From assembly GCA_002305205.1 (NCBI GenBank), contig DBQJ01000019.1, positions 18,821 to 33,924 of the forward strand: 15,104 nucleotides of DNA, given 5' to 3'. How positions within the stretch are numbered: the first letter of the stretch is position 1; the number at the start of each line of letters is the position of its first letter. Shown here piece by piece: positions 1 to 7,874 of this stretch. The notes under the pieces were generated by a model, which did no database searches, was not told the DNA's origin, and was given only the letters and a program-made list of their open reading frames with translations. The position numbers and the translations under genes are program-made. The stretch comes from a candidate division WWE3 bacterium UBA1397 (GTDB lineage: Bacteria > Patescibacteriota > WWE3 > UBA101185 > UBA10185).

Positions 1-2
1 TA

Positions 3-704
3 TTGATATTTCAGAGCAAGAAGATAGATTGGTTAAGAGGGAAGATATTTAATATAGCCAAACCAGAAGTTAGAAATAGTGGATCCTATGATAAGGATGA
101 ATTCACCAGGATATTATGGGATACAATTGAAAACAGAACAAAGGAAGACAAAAGTTATTTCTTTTATATTAAGGATGCCGTCACAAGCCATACCCCTTCT
201 AATAAAACATACACCTGGCAAAATAGTGAAGATGGTTGGAAGGATAAGTACAAAAAGACGGTGTTGAGGGAAAATAAAAAAGTTATTTATATGGTTAGCA
301 AGATAAATGACATAGACCCCGAAGCTATAGTGATATTGTACGGAGATCACGGTGCTATGCTTTATAGAGGTATATGGTCTAATTTTGGAAATAAAATTGA
401 TATAAACGAGGCTATATATCAACGAAGAGGAATAACAGGGGAACATTTAGCTAACGATATGTTCGGTGCATTCTTTGCCATAAAATATCCAGATGGAAAT
501 ACCGATGTCTACAAAAAACAGACATTGGTTAACGTATTCCGTATACTATTTTCACAGTTGTCCGAGAATAACACTCTGCTTGAAAATATGCCTGCTAATG
601 AATCTTACATTTATGGAACAAAATTAGGTAATAAACTATATCGTGTAGTTAAAGATGGTATTTATCAAAATCCTATTGATATGATAGATAACCCCGATAA
701 ATAA
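3..704 (+). CDS. Sulfatase / phosphoglycerol transferase-like protein, 3' part
   Basis: The frame is open to the left edge, so this is the C-terminal 233 residues of a longer protein. The stretch 'SYFFYIKDAVTSHTP' followed about 60 residues later by 'AIVILYGDHGAML' matches the alkaline-phosphatase superfamily (sulfatases, LtaS-like phosphoglycerol transferases). In that superfamily the Asp-His of the GDHG motif are metal ligands of the active site. The nucleophile Thr/Ser region would lie outside the window. Family members often modify surface glycans or lipids, which agrees with the GT2 gene and the epimerase relic nearby. The exact substrate cannot be told. Its 3' end is followed by about 170 nt without a gene before tRNA-Leu. 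Confidence 0.6.
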   Translation: MIFQSKKIDWLRGKIFNIAKPEVRNSGSYDKDEFTRILWDTIENRTKEDKSYFFYIKDAVTSHTPSNKTYTWQNSEDGWKDKYKKTVLRENKKVIYMVSKINDIDPEAIVILYGDHGAMLYRGIWSNFGNKIDINEAIYQRRGITGEHLANDMFGAFFAIKYPDGNTDVYKKQTLVNVFRILFSQLSENNTLLENMPANESYIYGTKLGNKLYRVVKDGIYQNPIDMIDNPDK

Positions 705-823
705 TGGGATCTTAATATCCTACCTTCTCGTACCCATCATGAATGAATAAAGTGCATGGAAAATGTTATAGTTGTGCAAAATATTGAACAAGTAGAGTTA
801 ACCGAAAAATGAAGAATATTAAA

Positions 824-854
824 TGAATTAATTATTCTCTGTTTATAGTATAAT
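824..854 (+). promoter_or_regulatory. Promoter of tRNA-Leu
   Basis: A perfect TATAAT at 849-854 lies 20 nt before the mature 5' end of tRNA-Leu. A weak -35 candidate, TGAATT, lies at 824-829 with a long 19-nt spacer. Nothing else is recognisable in the gap 705-874. Confidence 0.5.
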
Positions 855-874
855 CTACTTCGTATTACACAGAT

Positions 875-959
875 GGGCGGGTGGCGGAATGGTATACGCG
901 CTACGCTAAGGACGTAGTGGGCAAAACCCGTGCAGGTTCAACTCCTGTCCCGCCCACCA
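875..959 (+). tRNA. tRNA-Leu, anticodon AAG
   Basis: A class II tRNA of 85 nt. The acceptor stem GGGCGGG (875-881) pairs with CCCGCCC (949-955), followed by discriminator A and an encoded CCA (957-959). The anticodon stem is CTACG/CGTAG with the 7-nt loop CTAAGGA, so positions 34-36 read AAG (Leu, CUU codons). A long variable arm (GGG, loop, CCC) and a T arm with TTCAACT loop are present. Leu identity is supported by the long variable arm and A73. A34 is uncommon for bacterial Leu tRNAs, where GAG is usual; it would need conversion to inosine to read CUC. Confidence 0.93.
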
Positions 960-983
960 GATATTATTCCCTATAAACAAGGA

Positions 984-1142
984 ATTTTAGATTTTAATAA
1001 ACTCAGACCGGGGTACGATATGCACTATGGTTTAAATGGATCTAAGATGAAAAAGATGGAATGACTTCTCCCTTATACATTGGAAGAATCTTTAGAAAAA
1101 ACAGTTAAATGGATGGTAGAAAATCCTAAGTGGTTAATATAG
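984..1142 (+). pseudogene. Relic of a sugar-nucleotide epimerase/dehydratase C-terminus
   Basis: The frame ending at TAG 1140-1142 reads 'LRPGYDMHYGLNGSKMKKME', then TGA, then 'LLPYTLEESLEKTVKWMVEN'. This is the C-terminal signature of extended short-chain dehydrogenases such as dTDP-glucose 4,6-dehydratase: RPGxDxRY, then GSKxKKxxW, then a helix ending ETVxWYxxN. The in-frame TGA stands where the family has Trp, so TGG to TGA is the likely lesion. No N-terminal part or Rossmann fold lies upstream, where tRNA-Leu sits 25 nt away. It is therefore a decayed fragment, convergent with the GT2 gene and ending 3 nt from it. Confidence 0.7.
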
Positions 1143-1145
1143 TTA

Positions 1146-2114
1146 TTATTTTAATGATACTTTTAGCACTTTAATCTTTTCATTTATCCAGATACCTAAG
1201 AATACGAGCGATGTGATGAACTTGGGATATTTATCTATATAATGTTTCTTATAAAATATCTTCATTGCTTTAGATGATTCCTTAGCTATTTTTATTCTCA
1301 TCCACTTGGAAGTATTTTTAACTTTATCCCTTGTTATTACCTCGTCCTTAAACGATACCTGGGAAAAATTCATATTCATGGCATTTTCAATATCTTTGGA
1401 AGCAGCCCTGCCTATTCCCGCTCCTTTATAATGCAGTACTTTTACGTCACCAAGATAGATAATTTTAAATCCTGCTTTCTTAGTTCTATAACACATATCA
1501 ATATCCTCTCCGAAGAGAAAATATTCTTCATCCCATTTCCCAATCTTTTCAAAAATCTTAGGATTTACTGCCATGAAATGAGATATGCAGGCATCGATTT
1601 CCTGTATTTTATTAAAATCCAAATAGCCAAGACTATATTGATTAAATATTTTAGATTTAGGGAATAAGCGATCTAAATATAAAAAGTGTGTTATAGCAGT
1701 CCACGGTGTAATAAATCCCCTGTGAGCATCTTTATCTTCAGCCCCGTCCCTGAGATAGAGTTTAGGTGTAACAATACCTGTCTGCGGATTATCTTCCAGA
1801 TATGCAATTATTGATTCCAAGGACTGTTTTGTAGGAAAGGCGTCTGTTCCCAGGAAAACATAATAATCTCCCGAGGCTCTATCCATTCCTAAGTTGTATC
1901 CGGCAGCTAATCCGTTATTCTTATTTCTGATAAGTATTACTCTTGTTTCTTTGCTAAAATTATCTTCAATATAATCTGCTGATTGATCGGGAGAGTCATT
2001 ATCTACAATGATTATTTCACAATTCTCCCAAGCTGATAGCAAGTTATTTACAAACTTATCTAGCAGACCCTTGGTCGCGTAGTTAGATACAATAAATGAC
2101 ACCTTTTTAGACAT
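1146..2114 (-). CDS. GT2 family glycosyltransferase
   Basis: Predicted 322-aa GT-A fold glycosyltransferase of family 2, probably using a nucleotide sugar in the cytoplasm to extend a surface polysaccharide. It starts MSKKVSFIVSNY, the usual first strand. 'EIIIVDNDSPDQS' (residues 33-45) is the nucleotide-binding VDNxS motif. 'FLGTDAFP' (88-95) stands where the DxD-type motif occurs, and 'FLFGEDIDMCYR' near residue 210 is the ED motif with the catalytic base. This pattern is typical of rhamnosyltransferase-like (WbbL-type) members. I chose the ATG at 2114 over 2138 because homology begins there and GGAAGAG lies just upstream. It is divergent from the DUF2207 gene. Confidence 0.85.
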   Translation of the reverse strand: MSKKVSFIVSNYATKGLLDKFVNNLLSAWENCEIIIVDNDSPDQSADYIEDNFSKETRVILIRNKNNGLAAGYNLGMDRASGDYYVFLGTDAFPTKQSLESIIAYLEDNPQTGIVTPKLYLRDGAEDKDAHRGFITPWTAITHFLYLDRLFPKSKIFNQYSLGYLDFNKIQEIDACISHFMAVNPKIFEKIGKWDEEYFLFGEDIDMCYRTKKAGFKIIYLGDVKVLHYKGAGIGRAASKDIENAMNMNFSQVSFKDEVITRDKVKNTSKWMRIKIAKESSKAMKIFYKKHYIDKYPKFITSLVFLGIWINEKIKVLKVSLK

Positions 2115-2190
2115 AAGTTTCTCTTCCAAAAATATCATATAGACAGTAAATGTCCAGCATAAATATATTATTAGTTATAGTATATTATGG

Positions 2191-2196
2191 TAAAAT
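2191..2196 (+). promoter_or_regulatory. -10 box of a probable leaderless promoter (DUF2207 gene)
   Basis: TAAAAT ends 6 nt before GTG 2203, so the transcript would begin at or next to the start codon. There is no Shine-Dalgarno sequence. TATATT at 2181-2186 is an alternative -10. The -35 is not clear. Confidence 0.4.
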
Positions 2197-2202
2197 AACT
2201 TT

Positions 2203-3945
2203 GTGGGTACACCAATATCTTCCTATGTTCACAAGTATAAAATAATACTCTTTTTTCTAGCATTTGTAGTACTTATCCCAAACAAAGCACTGGCAGAAGA
2301 GAAAATAGATAATTTCTTTAACAATGTTACCGTAGAGAAAGATGGAACCATAACGGTAAGAGAAAATATATATTATGATTTCGGAGATAATCAAAAACAT
2401 GGGATTATTAGAAAAATACCTTTTATTAAAACTAATGAAGATGGAAAAAGATATAAAATGGAGATTTATGGTATTAGTGTTTTTGATGAAAAGAATGATC
2501 GTATAAACTATAGTATCAATAAAAGTAAAGAAGAACTGGAATTAAAGATTGGTGATGCAGACACTCTTATATCGGGGAAAAAAACATATTTAATTACGTA
2601 TAAAGTAAAGGGGGCTATTGCATACTATACAGATCACGATGAGCTTTATTGGAATGTCACAGGGGATAAAAATACTATATCCATATTAAAATCGGGAGTA
2701 AGCATAACTCTGCCCGATGAAGCATATACTTTCGGATCAGTAAATGTAGTATGTTTTACAGGTTCTCAGGGAAGTAAGAATAAAGACTGTAGTACAACTA
2801 CATTAGGAAAAGAAATACAAATTACATCAAATATTGGATTAAATCCTTATGAAGGTCTTACCATAGCTGTAAGTTTTCCTAAGAATATTGTATCTATTAT
2901 GGAACCCGATGAGGTGGGAATAAGTAATCCTGTAATTTTATTTATTAGAAAAGTATTCATTATTCTTCTTGAGATACTATTATATTCTGGAATATTCTGG
3001 TGGAATGTATTCTATCCCATTAAAGTATTTTTTAGATGGAATAAAGATAAGAGAAATACAAACAACCTTCAGAGAATTGTATCTGCCTGGTTTGAATCTC
3101 CCGAGACATTAGATAAAAGGTCACTTACTCCTGCTGAAACGGGAGCCTTGGTAGATAAAAATATAGACCACAAGGATATTACATCGACAATAATTGATTT
3201 AGCTCAAAGAGGATATTTAAAGATTAAAGTAGATGGGAAGAAAAATACTACAATAATAAAGAATAAAGATTACCAGAATGACGGTAATATATTAGAGTTT
3301 GAGAAGAACCTAATGGAGGGAATATTTAAAAAAGGAATGTTAAATGAAAGACACATTGACGATCTGTCTACTGATAGATCTTTTTATACCTGTATTGAAG
3401 AATTTAAAAAGAATATAGCTAAAAGATTAGTTAAAGAGCAGTTATTTAAAGATGATATTAAAAACGTAGAGAATAAATTTACTATATTAGGAACTATTGC
3501 GTTTATGTCAGTAAATATAATTGGAGGAATTATATTTTTAATATTTGGGAGAAAATCTGCACAAAGGACACCCTTAGGTATTGAGAAATATTCAGAAGGT
3601 GTATCTTTAAAGAATTTTCTTATTTCACAGGATACTCAGCTTAATTTTCAATCAGACAATCAGATGTTTTTTGAGAAACTTCTTCCTTATGCAACAGCAT
3701 TTGGAGTAGAGAAGATATGGGCCAAAAGATTTGAGAGTTTGAATATGATTAAACCGGACTGGTATGAAGGAGATATTGTTAATGCAGGTGTCATGACCTC
3801 TCTTAGTAGCAGAATGACAAGCAAAATATCAAGTAATGTATCAATGATGAGTAGTTCAAGAAGTTCATCGGGATTTTCAAGTGGATTTTCTTCCGGAGGA
3901 CATTCAGGAGGAGGGGGAGGGGGAGGAAGTACAGGAAGCTGGTAG
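2203..3945 (+). CDS. DUF2207 family predicted membrane protein
   Basis: 580 aa. The N-terminus has a signal peptide or anchor (residues about 12-32, IILFFLAFVVLIP, then ALAEE). It is followed by the DUF2207 extracytoplasmic domain, recognised from 'VEKDGTITVRENIYYDFGD' and 'HGIIRKIPF'. A hydrophobic stretch at about 243-275 and another near 425-447 are probable membrane segments. Between them lies a cytoplasmic region with a winged-helix-like stretch (LTPAETGALVDK, DITSTIIDLAQRGYLKI) typical of the family. The tail is Ser/Gly-rich and ends in a Gly run before STGSW, as in many DUF2207 proteins. The function of the family is unknown. The GTG start is taken because the signal peptide needs it and a -10 box lies 6 nt upstream. 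Confidence 0.85.
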   Translation: MGTPISSYVHKYKIILFFLAFVVLIPNKALAEEKIDNFFNNVTVEKDGTITVRENIYYDFGDNQKHGIIRKIPFIKTNEDGKRYKMEIYGISVFDEKNDRINYSINKSKEELELKIGDADTLISGKKTYLITYKVKGAIAYYTDHDELYWNVTGDKNTISILKSGVSITLPDEAYTFGSVNVVCFTGSQGSKNKDCSTTTLGKEIQITSNIGLNPYEGLTIAVSFPKNIVSIMEPDEVGISNPVILFIRKVFIILLEILLYSGIFWWNVFYPIKVFFRWNKDKRNTNNLQRIVSAWFESPETLDKRSLTPAETGALVDKNIDHKDITSTIIDLAQRGYLKIKVDGKKNTTIIKNKDYQNDGNILEFEKNLMEGIFKKGMLNERHIDDLSTDRSFYTCIEEFKKNIAKRLVKEQLFKDDIKNVENKFTILGTIAFMSVNIIGGIIFLIFGRKSAQRTPLGIEKYSEGVSLKNFLISQDTQLNFQSDNQMFFEKLLPYATAFGVEKIWAKRFESLNMIKPDWYEGDIVNAGVMTSLSSRMTSKISSNVSMMSSSRSSSGFSSGFSSGGHSGGGGGGGSTGSW

Positions 3946-3984
3946 ATAAACAGCATGATATAATTCTCAAGTATTAAAAGTAGT

Positions 3985-4059
3985 GCGAGAGTAGTTCAGA
4001 GGAAGAACGTCTCCTTGCCAAGGAGAAGGCCGCGGGTTCGAGTCCCGTCTCTCGCTCCA
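3985..4059 (+). tRNA. tRNA-Gly, anticodon GCC
   Basis: A 75-nt cloverleaf. The acceptor GCGAGAG pairs with CTCTCGC, with discriminator T4056 and encoded CCA 4057-4059. The anticodon stem TCTCC/GGAGA encloses the loop TTGCCAA, anticodon GCC. The T arm is CGGG-TTCGAGT-CCCG. The last six bases GCTCCA are also the first bases of the three-copy repeat module, so the gene end is the apparent insertion site of the elements that follow. Confidence 0.95.
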
Positions 4060-4225
4060 GATGTTTGAAGTTCCGACCATTCCGTCTCCCTAGGCTTTTG
4101 CTTAAAGTTCCGACTGACTCGTTTGGGTTATCCTAAATTATCATAGTATTACTGCTGATTTTTAACTGAATTACCCTTATTTACAGACTCGTCCGACCCT
4201 AGGCGATGTCTAAAGTTCCGACCAC
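4054..4225 (+). repeat. Element left-end module, copy 1 (attL-like at tRNA-Gly)
   Basis: A 172-bp module also found at 10173 and 13072. The first 79 bp (to GTTTGGGTTA) are nearly identical in all three. An AT-rich middle of about 55 bp varies, although copies 1 and 3 stay similar at its start. The last 40 bp are conserved again. It contains the decamer AAGTTCCGAC three times (4068, 4105, 4213), CCCTAGG twice and GACTCGT twice, all in direct orientation. Just downstream, GACCACG pairs with CGTGGTC across the loop to 4245. It is read as a recombination site with protein-binding repeats; this is inference from placement and structure. Confidence 0.8.
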
Positions 4226-4266
4226 GCTGAATATGTTGTCGTGGTCTTTCCATAAATACAAAGTTA

Positions 4267-4272
4267 TATAAT
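4267..4272 (+). promoter_or_regulatory. -10 box of a probable leaderless promoter (HEPN gene)
   Basis: A perfect TATAAT ends 6 nt before ATG 4279, with no Shine-Dalgarno sequence. No good -35 is visible at 17 nt upstream. It lies 42 nt after the left-end repeat. Confidence 0.5.
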
Positions 4273-4278
4273 CAATTT

Positions 4279-5049
4279 ATGAAGCAGGTTCATTACATTG
4301 TTCCTATATATGGTCTTAGAAGCCTAAAGGGGAATATCAAATTGGATAAGACAACTGTACTTAGAAATGTTGATATTTTTAATAAAGAAGATGAGTTTTT
4401 AACGAATGCAGGATTGCCTAATTCCTACAACGTGGTTCTTGATATTAAGTACAAGTTCAATGAAACAAATCCAGAAGAACCCATACCTGGATTAAATATT
4501 AAGATATTAAACAAGATAGATGCCTGCCTAATACTATTTGAAAAATGTGATGCTGGGCTTGCAGCAATACTACAAAAGCAAGGATTAAAATATACATGTA
4601 AATACATTTTAAGTACCAAAAAGCCCATATTACATGAGTATTTGAAAATAAAATCTGAAAAGGACTTTGTCGACTACTTTAAGAAATTTCAGGAAGCATA
4701 TTCGAAAAGACCGTTGGCATTCGATATTTTTCGAAAAAGTAGCGTCAGGTTTACTAATAATGATAAAGCAATCGATAGCTGTACAATATTGGAAAGTATT
4801 TTTGTTCCAAATGGCGAAAGGGCGAAGAAACAGTTCATTATTAATGGAATGAAGATTATGGGTTTTGAAGAAACATATGTGCAAGCGATAAACGATCTAA
4901 TTGATTACCGTAATGCAATAATACATGCTGACCAAGTAAAAACGCTTAAACTGTTAAGTGGACCCAAATACACATATGTATGGTTTGAAAACACGTTTGA
5001 AGTAGTAAGAAAAGTCTTATTGGGATATGTTGATAAGCCGTGGGATTAG
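4279..5049 (+). CDS. HEPN (Apea-like) domain protein
   Basis: 256 aa. The C-terminal half resembles the Apea-type HEPN fold. 'CTILESIFVPNGER' (168-181) corresponds to the helix carrying the conserved 'LEaLf' pattern. 'INDLIDYRNAIIHAD' (204-218) carries the Rx4H motif (R211, H216) that forms the ribonuclease centre in many HEPN proteins. HEPN RNases are frequent in toxin-antitoxin, abortive-infection and CRISPR-linked systems, so a defence role is plausible but not shown. The N-terminal 150 residues are not recognised. It is the first gene of E1, has its own -10 box, and its stop overlaps the stop of the convergent recombinase by 4 nt. Confidence 0.6.
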   Translation: MKQVHYIVPIYGLRSLKGNIKLDKTTVLRNVDIFNKEDEFLTNAGLPNSYNVVLDIKYKFNETNPEEPIPGLNIKILNKIDACLILFEKCDAGLAAILQKQGLKYTCKYILSTKKPILHEYLKIKSEKDFVDYFKKFQEAYSKRPLAFDIFRKSSVRFTNNDKAIDSCTILESIFVPNGERAKKQFIINGMKIMGFEETYVQAINDLIDYRNAIIHADQVKTLKLLSGPKYTYVWFENTFEVVRKVLLGYVDKPWD

Positions 5050-6356
5050 CTTGATACTTTTGTGTAAAGTTTCATATTCTTAATATATAGAGGTTGCTTT
5101 ATTAATGTAAATATTTCCCTTCTTTCCTGATTTGAGCCAAATCTTAAAATATGCTTAGCAAATGTTTTAATATCAATGTCTTTTAGCCTTTGCTTCTCTT
5201 CATTATTTTGAGAATCTTCGTTTAAAATAGCTTTAAATTTTGTAAACCTTATATATTCCTCCTGTAAAAGTTTAGTAAAAGCATCCTTATCGATTTCCAC
5301 CTCGTTAATTATTTCAACTAATTGTGTTACCAGGTCATCCTCACGGATATAGGGTTCCTTGCAGTCAAAGTCTTTGTCCTTGCCACGCAGACAGTGATAA
5401 TAAACATATTTAACCCTATCGCCATTCTTTAGCTGCTTTGTTCTTTCTTCACCTGTAAGGTGCGATCCGCAGGTTGAACATCTTATTGTTCGTGTGAACG
5501 GAAAGTCATGTTTTTCTGAATTTGGTTTATCAGAAGTGGCCAACTTTTCTTGTACTTTGTTGAATAGTTCTCTGGTTATTAGGGGTTCGTGTTTTCCTTT
5601 GTACCAGTTTCCACTTCCAACAGGATATTCAAAGTCACCACAGTAAAAGGGATTTTTAAGTATTTCATAAAGTCGACCAAGAGCCAGCTTTTTACCACGC
5701 CTTGAAAGAAAATTCTTTTCCTTATCTAAGTACCTTTTTACAGAGCGTCCACTAAATCCACAATATGCAACCAGTTCAAACATTTCTCTTAATATTGGTG
5801 CCTTTACTTCATCTAGAACAAGATCGTTAACTCCATTAATAGTACGATTATGATAACCAAGTGGTGACATACAAGGTCGCCAACCTCGTTCACATTTTGC
5901 TCTAATACCCCGTTTAACATTTTCACCTCTGTGATCATTTTCAAGCTTAGCCTGCGAACAAAGAATCATAAGAAGAAACTTTTCGTTTGGATTGTTGGAA
6001 AAAGTTTGCGAATACGTTTTTATATGAAGTAACTGTTTACGATCCATTAAATCAACCAAGGCTCCAAGATCCCCTGCATTTCTGCTTAATCTGTCTGGTG
6101 CCCAAGTGAGGATTGCATTAAATAATCCTTTATCTATGTCAGAGATTAATTGTTTAAACACCGGCCTAGTTCCTGAAAGTTTAGCGGAATGGCTTTCTTG
6201 ACGAATTTCAACTATGGTTAGTCCTTCTTTGGTTGCCTGTTCCATCATTTCTTTTATTTGTGAGTCGATTGACATAGCTTGTCTTTCGTCACTTTCGGTC
6301 GACTTTCGTGCATATAGGCAGTATCTAAGAGTAGCTTGTTCCATAGCGGTACACAT
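5046..6356 (-). CDS. Large serine recombinase (site-specific integrase)
   Basis: 436 aa. It catalyses site-specific strand exchange through a phosphoserine link. The N-terminal resolvase domain (about 10-150) has the catalytic Ser19 in 'YARKSTES' and the 'APDRLSRN' Arg pair (R89, R92). The recombinase domain follows (about 160-270; GYHNRTINGVNDLVLD, LYEILKNPFYCG). A zinc ribbon then has C293, C296, C322 and C332, and a helical tail closes the protein. It is somewhat short for a phage-type large serine integrase but complete. The first ATG is annotated; an in-frame ATG at 6344 is an alternative, and neither has a Shine-Dalgarno sequence. The upstream side faces the divergent radical SAM gene. 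A related copy is cut by the right window edge. Confidence 0.93.
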   Translation of the reverse strand: MCTAMEQATLRYCLYARKSTESDERQAMSIDSQIKEMMEQATKEGLTIVEIRQESHSAKLSGTRPVFKQLISDIDKGLFNAILTWAPDRLSRNAGDLGALVDLMDRKQLLHIKTYSQTFSNNPNEKFLLMILCSQAKLENDHRGENVKRGIRAKCERGWRPCMSPLGYHNRTINGVNDLVLDEVKAPILREMFELVAYCGFSGRSVKRYLDKEKNFLSRRGKKLALGRLYEILKNPFYCGDFEYPVGSGNWYKGKHEPLITRELFNKVQEKLATSDKPNSEKHDFPFTRTIRCSTCGSHLTGEERTKQLKNGDRVKYVYYHCLRGKDKDFDCKEPYIREDDLVTQLVEIINEVEIDKDAFTKLLQEEYIRFTKFKAILNEDSQNNEEKQRLKDIDIKTFAKHILRFGSNQERREIFTLIKQPLYIKNMKLYTKVSS

Positions 6357-6366
6357 GGTACCGCTA
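6344..6366. promoter_or_regulatory. Perfect 9-bp inverted repeat over the recombinase start
   Basis: TAGCGGTAC and GTACCGCTA are separated by 5 nt, and the annotated ATG (complement of 6354-6356) lies in and beside the loop. It could be an operator for autoregulation, or an mRNA hairpin hiding the start codon. If translation starts at 6344, the repeat ends on that ATG. Confidence 0.55.
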
Positions 6367-6420
6367 CGAAAATGTATGTCCAGTAAAATTTCGTTAAGCT
6401 GCTGTCGATTTGGAGAATAA

Positions 6421-6450
6421 TTGACAACTTTTTAAAATACAGAGTATAGT
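6421..6450 (+). promoter_or_regulatory. Promoter of the radical SAM/peptide operon
   Basis: TTGACA (6421-6426), 18 nt, TATAGT (6445-6450). This implies a 5' leader of about 95 nt before ATG 6552, unlike the leaderless genes around it. In the leader, CCGTT (about 6512-6516) could pair with AACGG at the edge of the GGAGG ribosome binding site. That pairing is short and may mean nothing. Confidence 0.6.
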
Positions 6451-6551
6451 TTTTATGGCGTCGTTATAGCATCTTTACTTTACTTTTTGCAGTTTATAGG
6501 GTATATTTCGACCGTTAACCTTGAAAACTAAATAAACCAACGGAGGTAAAG

Positions 6552-7853
6552 ATGTACACACGATTAAGTGCACCGTTAGATGTGCAGTGGGAGCTTACGC
6601 CTTGGTGCACATATAACTGTGTGCACTGTTACAACTATTGGCGTAGGGATGAACGACCAAAACGTGTTCTTACAGAAGATCAGCTGGAGGTACATAGAAA
6701 GACTGCCAGAGAGCTTCTTGAGAACAAGGTTTTTCATGTGACACTAACTGGAGGTGAGCCACTTGGCGTAATTGAGCAGGTATTGCCCGAACTCCGCCAA
6801 CTCGCAGCAGCAGGCGTACACATGAGCATCAACACAAACCTTGCTTTGATGACACCAGAAATGGGCAGATTGCTAAAAGAGTTGGGTATTCGTTCAATAC
6901 TTACATCATTGATGTCAGCAAACGAAGTACTTAATGATGCGATCGCCCAACAGGATGGTGCCTTTAGGCGAACTACAGAGGGCATCAAGGTAGCAGTATC
7001 AATGGGATTCCGAGTGTCAGTGAATATGGTTGTGTCTAAGAAAAACTTTGACACCATATACGATACTGGAAAACTTGCGTATGCACTTGGTGCAAAAGCA
7101 TTCTGTGCGACAAAGGTTTCAAAGCCCTCAAACTGCGATGATTTCACCGGGTTTCCTATAAACAGGGCGCAACTTGGAAGTATGTTCCATGAACTTATCC
7201 GCCTAAGGAAGCAGTTTGGAATTGAAGTCGCCTCACTTGAGCACTATCCCGCATGTGTGTTCCCAGATACCGAAACCAGAACAATGTTTGGCAACAGAAA
7301 TTGTTCAGCAGCGAAAACAAGCTGTACGGTTGGATTTGACGGAAACATACGCCCCTGCTCTCACGCCCCCATGTCTCTTGGCAATGTAGCGGAACAGGGA
7401 TTAAGTGCTTCTTGGATAGGGATGGATTCCTGGCGAGATGACAGCCTCGTCCCATCTGTTTGCAAGCTAGCATGCGGTGAGTATCCTGGAAAATGCGGAG
7501 GTGGTTGTAGAATTGAATCTCTCAATGCCCTACAAGGTGTAGGTGGCAGTGACCCCTATAGTCTTGAGGCGGCACCCACAGCAAAACGAGCTGTAGCAAA
7601 GCTCAAAATCTTGGATCCTACTGCGGTAGTACAGCTACACTCTAAGGTACGATTTCGTAAGGAGGATTTTGGGTTCATAGCCTACAGAAGTTCAACCAAC
7701 TGGGTGGCTATGGATTCAACGCTTTATGGTATACTCGTACCGTCCAAACCTGTATCGGTCACTGATGTGGCGACCGCATACCAATCCTCTGAAGATGATG
7801 CCCTAGAAACGCTGAGCATTTTAGCAGCAAAAGGCATTGTCCAAATAATCTGA
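6552..7853 (+). CDS. Radical SAM/SPASM peptide maturase with C-terminal PqqD-like domain
   Basis: 433 aa. A radical S-adenosylmethionine enzyme likely to modify the peptide encoded 21 nt downstream. The SAM-binding cluster motif is C19-x3-C23-x2-C26 ('PWCTYNCVHCYNYW'), and GGEP at 67-70 is the SAM-contacting motif. The SPASM region has C251, C258, C269, C304, C308, C315 and C319, enough for two further Fe-S clusters. Residues about 360-433 ('VRFRKEDFGFIAYRSS', 'MDSTLYGILV', 'ILAAKGIVQI') resemble PqqD, a RiPP recognition element that binds a precursor leader. GGAGG lies 5 nt before the ATG. GC content and codon use are clearly higher than in the neighbours, which suggests transfer. The modification made cannot be told from sequence. 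Confidence 0.9.
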   Translation: MYTRLSAPLDVQWELTPWCTYNCVHCYNYWRRDERPKRVLTEDQLEVHRKTARELLENKVFHVTLTGGEPLGVIEQVLPELRQLAAAGVHMSINTNLALMTPEMGRLLKELGIRSILTSLMSANEVLNDAIAQQDGAFRRTTEGIKVAVSMGFRVSVNMVVSKKNFDTIYDTGKLAYALGAKAFCATKVSKPSNCDDFTGFPINRAQLGSMFHELIRLRKQFGIEVASLEHYPACVFPDTETRTMFGNRNCSAAKTSCTVGFDGNIRPCSHAPMSLGNVAEQGLSASWIGMDSWRDDSLVPSVCKLACGEYPGKCGGGCRIESLNALQGVGGSDPYSLEAAPTAKRAVAKLKILDPTAVVQLHSKVRFRKEDFGFIAYRSSTNWVAMDSTLYGILVPSKPVSVTDVATAYQSSEDDALETLSILAAKGIVQII

Positions 7854-7874
7854 GAGCGAAAGGAGGTGAGAGAA

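Noticed and set aside
1059..1064. Recoded TGA as Trp (alternative genetic code)
   Set aside because: The radical SAM and XRE genes and the 39-aa gene end at TGA, Trp is TGG throughout, and the TGA lies in a truncated relic.
3687..3956. Minus-strand reading frame with a run of Pro
   Set aside because: It is the complement of the Ser/Gly-rich tail of the DUF2207 gene and has no start signal or homology of its own.
6734..7147. 137-codon minus-strand frame within the radical SAM gene
   Set aside because: It is a shadow of a GC-richer gene; the sense strand carries all the enzyme motifs.
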